Origin: an uncultured Clostridia bacterium
Lineage (GTDB): Bacteria; Bacillota; Clostridia; Oscillospirales; Acutalibacteraceae
NCBI GenBank assembly: GCA_944381295.1
Contig: CALWKP010000036.1
Span: 1 to 9,858 of the forward strand
Direction of reading: 5' to 3'
Length of the DNA stretch: 9,858 bases
Made by a program: the position numbers and the translations under genes. Shown here one piece after another: positions 1 to 5,311 of the stretch; position 1 is the first letter of the stretch, and every line of letters begins with the position of its first letter. A model generated the notes under the pieces. It did not search any database and was not told where the DNA came from. It worked only from the letters and a program-made list of their open reading frames with translations.

Positions 1-1
1 G

Positions 2-145
2 ATCGTCACGGGGATCGATAACGGGGAGTCCATCGAGGCTGTCAGCGGAGTGGAAGAAGGAATGAACCTGATTGTGACCGGACAGGAATTCCTGGAGGAC
101 GGAGATGCCGTCACGGTGACCACGCCGGCGGAAAAGGAGGAATAA
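2..145 (+). CDS. RND efflux adaptor (membrane fusion protein), C-terminal end only
   Basis: This is the tail of a gene that starts upstream of the window: 47 codons in one open frame ending in TAA at 143-145. The peptide reads as the membrane-proximal C-terminal domain of an RND periplasmic/extracytoplasmic adaptor, with the family pattern of a 'V.SGVEEGMNLIVTGQ' strand-turn-strand followed by 'FLEDGDAVTV' and a short acidic end (AEKEE). In Gram-positive bacteria such adaptors are membrane-anchored and work with an HAE1-type RND pump, which is exactly the next gene. Only 3 nt separate this stop from the next start, and the next gene's ribosome binding site lies inside the last codons here, so the two are almost certainly co-transcribed and translationally coupled. 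Family assignment rests on a short C-terminal piece plus context. Confidence 0.8.
   Translation: MVTGIDNGESIEAVSGVEEGMNLIVTGQEFLEDGDAVTVTTPAEKEE
134..140 (+). promoter_or_regulatory. Ribosome binding site fixing a GTG start for the RND gene
   Basis: AAGGAGG lies 8 nt upstream of GTG at 149-151 and inside the last codons of the adaptor gene. No ATG is available at this spacing, so GTG is the start. The overlap with the upstream coding end implies translational coupling of adaptor and pump. Confidence 0.85.
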
Positions 146-148
146 CCT

Positions 149-3100
149 GTGTTATCAAAGGTTTCCGTCAAGCGTCCCGTGACTACCGTAATGGTGATGC
201 TGATCGCAGTGTTGGGCGGCGTAGTGGCCCTGATGGGGTTGAAACTTGACCTGCTGCCGAATGTATCCATGCCGATTGCTGTGGTGCAGACGACGTATGT
301 GGGCGCTGGTCCGGAAGAAATCGAAAATCTGATCACGAATCCGTTGGAAGAAGCGCTCGGGACAGTCAGTAATCTGGATTCGATTACTTCTACGTCCTCT
401 GAGAATTCTTCGATGATTATCGTGCAGTTCCTGGATGGGACGGATATCGATATGGCCGCCATTGATATGCGGGAAAAAGTTGACCTGGTAAAGAGTTCGC
501 TGCCGGATGGCGCCGCAGAGCCTCTGGTGATTAAGATTGACCCGTCAATGTTATCGAATATCCAGATCGGGGTCAGCGGAAAAAATATGGATATCCCGGA
601 GATCACGACATTTCTGGAAAATAATGTGAATAGCCGTATCGAACGGATTGAAGGCGTTGCGTCGGTAAGTGCAGTAGGCGCGGCAGAAAAAGAAATTGAG
701 ATCCTTCTGAATCCGGAGAAGATGCAGGGATATCAGGTCACCGCAATGCAGATCGCCAGTGTTTTACAGGCAGAGAATATGAACCTTCCGGCAGGGTCTA
801 TCCAGCAGGGAGGTACAAAACTGCAATTGCGGTCAGTCGGAGAATTCGAGTCCATAGACGAAATCCGGAATTTACCGATGATGACGTCGAGCGGTGCGCT
901 GATTCACTTGTATGATGTTGCAGAAGTGCGTGAAGTGACCAAGGATGAAGATTCTTATGCGCTGATTAATGGCGAAAAAAGTGTGATCCTGACCATTCAG
1001 AAGCAGTCGAATGCCAATCTGGTGGACGTTTCGGATAAAGTGAACGCCGAATTGGCAAAGATTACCCAGGAATATCCCCAACTGGAAATCAATACATTGA
1101 CCACGACAGCAGAATATATCCGGGTTTCGGTGGAAAATGTATTGAGCACCGCGATACAGGCTGCGATTATGGCAATGGTCGTGCTGTTCCTGTTCCTGCG
1201 CAGCGGAAAAACTTCTTTGATTATCGGCGTATCCATCCCGTTTTCTGTGATTGTTACCTTTGCGATGATGTATCTGTGCAATATGACCCTCAATATTATT
1301 TCTCTTGGCGGGATTACCATCGGAATCGGGATGTTGGTGGATAACTCGGTCGTAGTTTTGGAATGTATCATTCGGCATCATGAAAAAGGGGTAGACGCAA
1401 AAAAAGCGGCCCTCGATGGCGCGGGGGAAGTTGCCATGTCGGTAACGGCATCTACTCTGACCACAGTAGCGGTATTTATTCCTCTGATGTTTGTTACAGG
1501 AATAGTCGGCCAGATTTTTAAAGACCTTTCCTTGACGATCAGTTTTTCGCTTGCGGCATCGCTGGTGACGTCACTGACATTTGTGCCGATGGCGGCATCT
1601 CTTCTGCTGCGGCAAGACGATGAAGAAAGGATGGAAAGGCATCCCAAATTGGCAGCTTTCCTGAATTTGTGGAAGCGTCTTCTGGATCGTTTGGACAGAG
1701 GATATGGACGGCTGTTGCGCGCGTGCCTGCACCATAAAAAACGTGTTGTTGCCTGCGTGATGGCAATCTTTTTGGGAACTCTTGCCCTGATTCCAATTAT
1801 GGGGTTTGATATGTTCCCGGACATGGACCAGGGGGAAGCCAACATCAATATTGAATTGCCAAGTGGGTCTCCGATTACCCAGACAACGAAGATCGTCGAT
1901 CAGGTAGTGGAACTGGTGGAGGAAGTTCCCGAACTGGAATCCTGGTATGTACAGGCGGGAGAAAGTTCCACAGACCAGGCAACTGTCACGTTGAATCTGG
2001 TAGACAAAGAAGAGCGTTCCCGTTCAACGGAAGATGTGGTCAATGCCTTGAAAGAAGATCTTGCTGGTATTGCAGGAGCTGAGATCACCGCTTCAGCTTC
2101 TACGTCCGCTATGGGTGCGTTCGATATGGGTGCTGGAATCCAGGTGCAGATTACAGGCAGTGAAATGGATACCCTGCGGGAAGTAAGTGAAGAAGTGACT
2201 GCGCTGCTGAACGAACAGCCATGGATCACCGAAATGACGAGTTCCATGCAGGATTCCGTCCCTCAGGCGAATATCCGAATTAATCGGGATAAAGCTTCCG
2301 CTTATGGGATTACAGCAGGTTCGATAGCGTCCGCTGTGAGTCTTTCGGTCACCGGAAACGTGTCCACCCAATATAAAGTGGACGGGGAAGAAATCGACGT
2401 TAGGATTATGGAAGACCCGGACAGCCTGCGGGATATCAATGACCTGGAAAGTGTAACAGTCACTTCAGCGGCAGGATTCCAGGTACCATTATCCGAGATC
2501 GCGGAAATTTCGATCGAAGATAGTTCGGTAGAAATCCTGCGTACCAACCAACAGCGATATGTAACGCTGGAAGGGGATTTTGTGGGAATGGATGCCAGCT
2601 CTGCAAAAAACAGGATCTCACAGCTCCTGGATAACTATGATTTCCCGGAAGGATATGGATACCAGTTTTCAGGGTCGCTGGAAATGCTGACAGATACCTT
2701 TTATAATTTAATCTTGGTACTGATCGTAGCGGTGCTGCTGGTGTATATGATTATGGCGGCACAGTTTGAATCGTTCCTGTATCCCATGATTATCATGTTT
2801 TCACTTCCGCTTGCATTGACCGGAGGCATCCTGGGACTTTTCCTGACAGGAGATTCGCTGACTACGCCGTCCTTCATGGGACTAATTATGCTGGTCGGAA
2901 TGGTCGTCAACAATGCGATTGTGCTGGTTGATTACACCAATCAGCTTGTGAAGAAAGGACTTTCCTGCGATGAAGCGTTGATCGAGGCAGGCTCTACAAG
3001 ACTGCGGCCAATTTTGATGACGACGCTGACGACGGTTTTGGGACTGATTCCGATGGCGTTGACGGTTGCCGAAGGAACGGAAATGCAGCGGCCGCTGGCT

Positions 3101-3292
3101 ATCTCCGTTATGTCGGGATTGCTGTTGTCTACGCTTATTACCTTGATTTTTATTCCGGTATTGTATTCCTGGGTGGAAAAGTTCCGGACAAAAGGCCGGA
3201 AACGCCAGAGGAGGCAGAGATATACGGAAGGAGATCATGGGGAAGCACAGTTACAAGAAGAAGTCAATTTGTATGAGACCTGGAAGCAGTGA
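149..3292 (+). CDS. RND multidrug/solute efflux transporter, HAE1 (AcrB-like) family
   Basis: Complete 1047-aa RND permease (AcrB/ACR_tran family, usual length about 1020-1060). It has the classical two-fold layout: a first membrane helix near residues 12-32, a large extracytoplasmic domain, a helix bundle at about 330-480, a second half starting with a helix near 531-553, a second extracytoplasmic domain, and a final helix bundle at about 850-1010. The helix-4 motif GMLVDNSVVVLE (394-405) keeps the first Asp of the AcrB D407/D408 pair as D398, but the second is N399. The helix-10 motif GMVVNNAIVLVD (917-928) has Asn921 where AcrB has Lys940. The TRLRPILMT motif keeps the Arg and Thr that match AcrB R971 and T978 (R951, T958). 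It should use the proton gradient to export lipophilic compounds, lipids or peptides in complex with the adaptor upstream. B. subtilis SwrC is a characterised Gram-positive relative by family. No outer-membrane channel gene is visible. The Arg/Lys-rich then acidic tail after residue 1010 is cytoplasmic. The substrate is unknown. Confidence 0.95.
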   Translation: MLSKVSVKRPVTTVMVMLIAVLGGVVALMGLKLDLLPNVSMPIAVVQTTYVGAGPEEIENLITNPLEEALGTVSNLDSITSTSSENSSMIIVQFLDGTDIDMAAIDMREKVDLVKSSLPDGAAEPLVIKIDPSMLSNIQIGVSGKNMDIPEITTFLENNVNSRIERIEGVASVSAVGAAEKEIEILLNPEKMQGYQVTAMQIASVLQAENMNLPAGSIQQGGTKLQLRSVGEFESIDEIRNLPMMTSSGALIHLYDVAEVREVTKDEDSYALINGEKSVILTIQKQSNANLVDVSDKVNAELAKITQEYPQLEINTLTTTAEYIRVSVENVLSTAIQAAIMAMVVLFLFLRSGKTSLIIGVSIPFSVIVTFAMMYLCNMTLNIISLGGITIGIGMLVDNSVVVLECIIRHHEKGVDAKKAALDGAGEVAMSVTASTLTTVAVFIPLMFVTGIVGQIFKDLSLTISFSLAASLVTSLTFVPMAASLLLRQDDEERMERHPKLAAFLNLWKRLLDRLDRGYGRLLRACLHHKKRVVACVMAIFLGTLALIPIMGFDMFPDMDQGEANINIELPSGSPITQTTKIVDQVVELVEEVPELESWYVQAGESSTDQATVTLNLVDKEERSRSTEDVVNALKEDLAGIAGAEITASASTSAMGAFDMGAGIQVQITGSEMDTLREVSEEVTALLNEQPWITEMTSSMQDSVPQANIRINRDKASAYGITAGSIASAVSLSVTGNVSTQYKVDGEEIDVRIMEDPDSLRDINDLESVTVTSAAGFQVPLSEIAEISIEDSSVEILRTNQQRYVTLEGDFVGMDASSAKNRISQLLDNYDFPEGYGYQFSGSLEMLTDTFYNLILVLIVAVLLVYMIMAAQFESFLYPMIIMFSLPLALTGGILGLFLTGDSLTTPSFMGLIMLVGMVVNNAIVLVDYTNQLVKKGLSCDEALIEAGSTRLRPILMTTLTTVLGLIPMALTVAEGTEMQRPLAISVMSGLLLSTLITLIFIPVLYSWVEKFRTKGRKRQRRQRYTEGDHGEAQLQEEVNLYETWKQ

Positions 3293-3303
3293 GGGAACAC
3301 TGT

Positions 3304-3318
3304 GGGGCCGGGTCCCCG
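3304..3318 (+). repeat. Left arm of a 15-bp inverted repeat bracketing the insert
   Basis: GGGGCCGGGTCCCCG here is the exact reverse complement of 4489-4503, 1.17 kb away. The two arms bracket the low-GC YHGS gene and the IS200-like remnant. It lies 11 nt after the RND stop, a natural junction position. It also overlaps a local hairpin (3309-3315 CGGGTCC pairing with 3325-3331 GGGCCCG). Confidence 0.7.
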
Positions 3319-3331
3319 AAAAAAGGGCCCG

Positions 3332-3366
3332 AAGGGAGGCAATTCATAAAGAAGTTGACTCCCTTT
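3332..3366 (+). terminator. Stem-loop between the RND gene and the YHGS gene, possible intrinsic terminator
   Basis: AAGGGAG (3332-3338) pairs with CTCCCTT (3359-3365). CAATTC (3340-3345) pairs with GAA-G-TTG (3351-3357) with one bulge, leaving a 5-nt loop. The T-run after it is weak (TTTGTGT), so termination is plausible but not strong. It ends only 5 nt before the ribosome binding site of the next gene, so it could instead influence translation of that gene. Confidence 0.45.
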
Positions 3367-3387
3367 GTGTAAAGGAGTTATTAAGCT

Positions 3388-3951
3388 ATGACTTTTTATC
3401 ACGGTAGTCCCGTGAAAGGACTGAAAGAACTGAAGCCTTTTTTATCAGAACACGGTAAGCCGTATATTTATTTTGCGATTAATCCCTTAGTCGCTCTTTT
3501 ATATGCTGTAAAGCCTGTACCAAAGCCTTTTAGTTTTTATCCTTATGGATTTGATAAAAATGGCAATGTAGTTTATTCAGAATACTATGAAAACGCTTTT
3601 TATGATTTATATAAAGGCAAGACGGGATACTTATATGAGTGTGATGATTTAAAAAATATAGATACACCTACTAAGATAAATTGTGCTTACACCACTACCG
3701 AATCAATAAAGATTGATAGGGTAACAAAGATTTTTGATTTATACATATTTTATAAGGAACAAGAAGAAAAAGGATTGTTTAGTATAAAGCAAAAAAGTAA
3801 AATTTCCGATAAAGAGATGAAATTCGTTTTAGATGAATTGAGAAAGGACATAGAAAAGAATGATTTGAAAAATTTTCCTCAACACGCCATGAGTATTTTT
3901 ATACAAAAGCATTTTCCTACAATTTGGGAAACAGATAAAGACTATTTATGA
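3388..3951 (+). CDS. Uncharacterised low-GC protein with N-terminal YHGS motif
   Basis: 187 aa, ATG start set by AAAGGAG (3371-3377) with a 10-nt spacer. The N-terminus has FYHGSPVKGLKELKP, then a HGKPYIYFAINPLVALLYA segment, then GKTGYLYE near the middle, and a Lys/Glu-rich helical C-terminal part. There is no signal peptide or membrane helix, so it is probably cytoplasmic. The pattern of YHGS, then a Y.YA.NP...AL strand-helix, then a 'G.LYE' strand resembles small proteins annotated as hypothetical in clostridia. It also loosely resembles the opening of ADP-ribosyltransferase-like folds (Y-H-G-S/T), but I cannot confirm a fold or catalytic glutamate. Two sampled 60-base lines (3541, 3841) are 28-30% GC against about 50% in the RND gene, indicating recent horizontal acquisition. 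It stands alone between two hairpins and next to an IS remnant. No partner gene is visible, so a toxin-antitoxin reading is unsupported. Confidence 0.85.
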   Translation: MTFYHGSPVKGLKELKPFLSEHGKPYIYFAINPLVALLYAVKPVPKPFSFYPYGFDKNGNVVYSEYYENAFYDLYKGKTGYLYECDDLKNIDTPTKINCAYTTTESIKIDRVTKIFDLYIFYKEQEEKGLFSIKQKSKISDKEMKFVLDELRKDIEKNDLKNFPQHAMSIFIQKHFPTIWETDKDYL

Positions 3952-4046
3952 TGATTGTCGGTATTGTATAATTTGTGATAGCAAGTCTATAGGTATAGCG
4001 AGCATCGAATTGTGACACCACAATCCGAAAAGAAGTCAAATACAAA

Positions 4047-4097
4047 GCCTTTGGGGCACCTTCCTTACGGAGGGTGCCCCAAAGGGCTCTTTTTTTG
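4047..4097 (+). terminator. Strong intrinsic terminator after the YHGS gene
   Basis: CCTTTGGGGCACCTTCC (4048-4064) pairs along its whole length with GGAGGGTGCCCCAAAGG (4069-4085), including one G-U pair, around a TTAC loop. A run of seven or more T's follows (about 4090-4096). Stem length and T-tract make this a convincing rho-independent terminator for plus-strand transcription leaving the YHGS gene. The 95 nt between that gene's stop and this stem hold only a minor 6-bp hairpin (ATTGTG/CACAAT, 4009-4024) and an isolated TATAAT with no matching -35. Confidence 0.92.
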
Positions 4098-4108
4098 TTT
4101 TTTAGCTC

Positions 4109-4134
4109 AAAAAAACCACCAGCTCTGCTGGTGG
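4109..4134 (-). terminator. Left-end hairpin of the IS200-like element, terminator on the minus strand
   Basis: CCACCAGC (4116-4123) and GCTGGTGG (4127-4134) form a perfect 8-bp stem with a 3-nt loop. Read on the minus strand the stem is followed by seven T's, giving an intrinsic terminator. IS200 elements are known to carry a terminator-like hairpin near their left end that blocks impinging transcription; this matches in position and shape. Confidence 0.7.
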
Positions 4135-4179
4135 AATAAAAACGGCATTAGCCATAGACAAAAGAGGAATAACAAAGAC

Positions 4180-4437
4180 GTAGATAGTTTAAGTCACACA
4201 ACGTGGAGATGTCAATATCATGTGGTGTTTGCGCCAAAGTATCGCAGAATGGTAGTGTAAGGTCAAATCAAAAAGGATATAGGGCAGATACTCAGGCAGT
4301 TGCGCGAACAAAAAGGGATAGAAATAATTGAAGCGGAAGCATGCCCCGACCACATACATATGCTGATAAGTTTCTCGCCCCAATATAGCATCTCTTACGA
4401 GATGGAATGCTTGAAAGGGAAACACAGCTTGATGATT
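4180..4437 (+). pseudogene. tnpA: IS200-group Y1 transposase tnpA, nonsense-mutated and truncated
   Basis: The frame encodes the start of an IS200-type HUH (Y1) transposase: SLSHTTWRCQYHVVFAPKYRR, then after one in-frame TAA (4258-4260) GQIKKDIGQILRQL, the HUH-type metal-binding motif inside DHIHML (His codons 4351 and 4357), and YLKGK..LMI-like wording up to about 4437. The stop sits exactly where these proteins carry an aromatic residue before GQIKK, so it is most simply a Tyr codon changed to TAA. No good ATG precedes SLSHTTW; GTA at 4180 occupies the expected start position after an AGAGGAA sequence. Beyond 4437 the frame enters unrelated GC-rich hairpin sequence. The C-terminal helix with the nucleophilic tyrosine is therefore missing. 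Clearly non-functional. Confidence 0.88.
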
Positions 4438-4438
4438 C

Positions 4439-4456
4439 GCGGCGGATTTCCGCCGC
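4439..4456. repeat. Perfect GC-rich hairpin at the truncation point of tnpA
   Basis: GCGGCGGA/TCCGCCGC forms an 8-bp perfect stem with a 2-nt loop immediately after the last recognisable tnpA codon. It marks the junction where the transposase sequence stops. Confidence 0.6.
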
Positions 4457-4458
4457 TT

Positions 4459-4488
4459 GCAAGGAAAAGCAGAGGTGCTTTCCCTTGC
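4459..4488. repeat. Long hairpin adjoining the right arm of the bracketing repeat
   Basis: GCAAGG.AAAGCA (4459-4471) pairs with TGCTTT.CCTTGC (4476-4488): 12 of 13 positions pair around a GAGG loop. It abuts the inverted repeat arm at 4489-4503. There is no T-tract after it, so it is not a standard terminator. Confidence 0.7.
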
Positions 4489-4503
4489 CGGGGACCCGGC
4501 CCC
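4489..4503 (-). repeat. Right arm of the 15-bp inverted repeat bracketing the insert
   Basis: CGGGGACCCGGCCCC is the exact reverse complement of 3304-3318. Together with that arm it encloses the YHGS gene, its terminator and the IS200-like remnant. Confidence 0.7.
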
Positions 4504-4552
4504 TGGAGTTTTCTGGATAGTTACATAATTGATACTGCATTTTTAAGGAGGG

Positions 4553-4616
4553 TGTGGTATAATAACCTCACGGCCTAAGCGGAAATCAGAGATTTCCGAG
4601 GCCTGAGAGAACATTG
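4553..4616 (+). repeat. Hairpin unit 1 with an extended -10-like box
   Basis: The unit opens TGTGGTATAAT, an extended -10 form (TG, one base, TATAAT at 4558-4563), without a good -35 at 16-18 nt. A long hairpin starts 4 nt later: CTCA (4567-4570), GGCCT (4572-4576) and CGGAAATC (4580-4587) pair with GATTTCCG (4591-4598), AGGCC (4599-4603) and TGAG (4604-4607), 17 bp with two bulges on the 5' side. It ends AGAACATTG. It aligns with unit 2 through box, apical stem and tail. Confidence 0.7.
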
Positions 4617-4627
4617 TTCCACTACCA

Positions 4628-4646
4628 GAAAACGATAATCGTTTTC
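4628..4646. repeat. 9-bp palindromic stem between hairpin units 1 and 2
   Basis: GAAAACGAT (4628-4636) and ATCGTTTTC (4638-4646) are perfectly complementary around a single A. The arms are too close for a normal RNA hairpin loop without opening inner pairs; a dimer-binding operator is an alternative reading. Confidence 0.6.
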
Positions 4647-4659
4647 CGGTAAGAGGTTG

Positions 4660-4675
4660 CAAGCCTAACGGCTTG
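4660..4675. repeat. Small hairpin just upstream of hairpin unit 2
   Basis: CAAGCC (4660-4665) pairs with GGCTTG (4670-4675) around TAAC. It ends 4 nt before the TGTGGTAT box of unit 2. Confidence 0.6.
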
Positions 4676-4679
4676 TTGA

Positions 4680-4744
4680 TGTGGTATGATGTTTTCGACG
4701 CCATGACCGGAAATCGAAGATTTCCGACGGCTGAGAAAACATTG
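4680..4744 (+). repeat. Hairpin unit 2 with a -10-like box
   Basis: It opens TGTGGTATGAT (4680-4690), then GTTTTC (4691-4696), GCC (4700-4702) and CGGAAATC (4708-4715) pair with GATTTCCG (4719-4726), GGC (4729-4731) and GAAAAC (4735-4740), ending AACATTG. The apical 8-bp stem, the CTGAGA segment and the ACATTG tail match unit 1. The outer stems have different bases that still pair, the pattern expected of a conserved structure. Confidence 0.7.
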
Positions 4745-4810
4745 CGGCGTAATCAGGTGTAAATTGCGAGTTGTGTTCTTGCAGAAAAAGGCATGGAAAA
4801 GGTTTCGCCT

Positions 4811-4850
4811 AAATAACCTCATGGCCTAAGCGGAAATCAGAGATTTTCGG
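4811..4850 (+). repeat. Hairpin unit 3, truncated copy of unit 1
   Basis: From ATAACCTCA through the apical stem this copy matches unit 1 with few changes (CTCATGG for CTCACGG; GATTTTCG for GATTTCCG, giving a G-U pair). The closing outer arm is lost after about 4850, where the sequence changes to the GC-rich block. Apical stems of the three units start at 4580, 4708 and 4831, a spacing of 128 and 123 bp. Confidence 0.65.
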
Positions 4851-5014
4851 ACCTGCGGTCGGCAAGCCGGGCGCCGAGGGTTACCGAAAAAGCAGCTGGC
4901 GGTCGCCCGAGAGCAGTAACACGTCCCAAGAAAAAACGCGGGCAGCAAGGAGATTTTTCGCGGATAGCCAGGCGGAGGTCACGACGCGTGTGCGATCTGC
5001 TGACCGCAGGTTCG
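4848..5014. repeat. Segment bounded by 16-bp imperfect inverted repeats
   Basis: CGGACCTGCGGTCGGC (4848-4863) and the reverse complement of 4999-5014 agree at 14 of 16 positions, enclosing 135 bp of GC-rich DNA with no recognisable gene. The geometry resembles a miniature inverted-repeat element, but I see no clear target duplication. Confidence 0.5.
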
Positions 5015-5030
5015 TCCCCCATCATGTATG

Positions 5031-5061
5031 GAGGGCAAAAGCATTTTTTGCTTTTGTCCTC
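5031..5061. repeat. 12-bp hairpin with a T-rich loop
   Basis: GAGGGCAAAAGC (5031-5042) pairs with GCTTTTGTCCTC (5050-5061), all 12 positions including one G-U, around ATTTTTT. There is no T-tract beyond it, so I call a structured repeat rather than a terminator. Confidence 0.75.
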
Positions 5062-5075
5062 TTGATTGCATCATT

Positions 5076-5149
5076 AGCAGGGGACGACAGGGTTGTCAAC
5101 GACAGCGAAGCCGTTCACTTTATCGTTGACAAAGCTGTCGGGCTCTGCT
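5076..5149. repeat. Long three-part inverted repeat (20 paired positions)
   Basis: AGCAG (5076-5080), CGACAG (5085-5090) and TTGTCAACG (5093-5101) pair with CGTTGACAA (5124-5132), CTGTCG (5135-5140) and CTGCT (5145-5149). The inner mismatches are symmetric (GG/AG and GGGA/GGCT), and the loop is 22 nt. A second short stem (TACTT 5149-5153 with AAGTA 5160-5164) follows directly. The element is long enough for a functional RNA or a mobile-element end. Confidence 0.75.
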
Positions 5150-5311
5150 ACTTTTCCAGAAGTAAGCTGAATATTTTGATTTGCCGATCGTAGGTCTGTC
5201 CACTAATAACACCAAGCTTCCAAAGAACGGCAAGGGAAAAATTACAGCAGCCTAAGATAAGACATCAACAGTACCTATTTGCACCAAACCATTCCACATA
5301 ACGACTTTAAA

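Larger units (their letters stand above)
3237..3407 (+). other. Possible small or truncated ORF overlapping the RND 3' end (56 codons)
   Basis: An ATG at 3237 sits 3 nt after GGAAGGAG (3226-3233), a strong but closely spaced Shine-Dalgarno sequence, in a different frame from the RND gene. It runs 56 codons to TAG at 3405-3407, starting MGKHSYKKKSICMRPGSS. I do not recognise it. The reading frame crosses the GC-rich repeat at 3304 and runs into the start of the YHGS gene, so it may be the first codons of an ancestral downstream gene cut by the insertion rather than a functional small protein. It could also be chance. Confidence 0.15.
4105..4437 (+). mobile_element. IS200/IS605-family element remnant (left end plus partial tnpA)
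   Basis: The segment starts with an A-tract and a perfect CCACCAGC/GCTGGTGG hairpin, the kind of subterminal structure IS200-like left ends carry. After about 45 nt comes a tnpA reading frame with IS200-group wording. Homology stops at about 4437, so the right half of tnpA and the right end with its cleavage site are gone. IS200-like elements have no terminal inverted repeats or target duplications, so the exact left boundary cannot be set; 4105 is an estimate. The element cannot move by itself. Confidence 0.8.

Noticed and set aside
872..1381. Minus-strand frames of 120-170 codons inside the RND gene
   Set aside because: Compositionally shadow-like (His/Asn/Arg-rich) and fully inside a clear transporter gene.
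3355..3383. TTGACT plus TTATTA 17 nt apart as a promoter for the YHGS gene
   Set aside because: The -10 is a poor match and the transcript would start at or after the ribosome binding site, giving no usable leader.
4012..4182. GTG at 4012 as the start of a fused tnpA-containing protein
   Set aside because: The frame would begin upstream of and read through a strong terminator and the IS left end; only the part from about 4180 carries transposase homology.
4553..4850. CRISPR array
   Set aside because: Only three unequal, diverged units with about 60-nt unrelated spacers and internal dyads; no uniform short repeat.
4985..5020. tRNA-like GGTTCG stretch
   Set aside because: No complete cloverleaf, acceptor stem or anticodon arm could be assembled around it.
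4990..5193. 67-codon plus-strand frame over the long inverted repeat
   Set aside because: No ribosome binding site and the frame is dictated by hairpin arms; better explained as repeat DNA.
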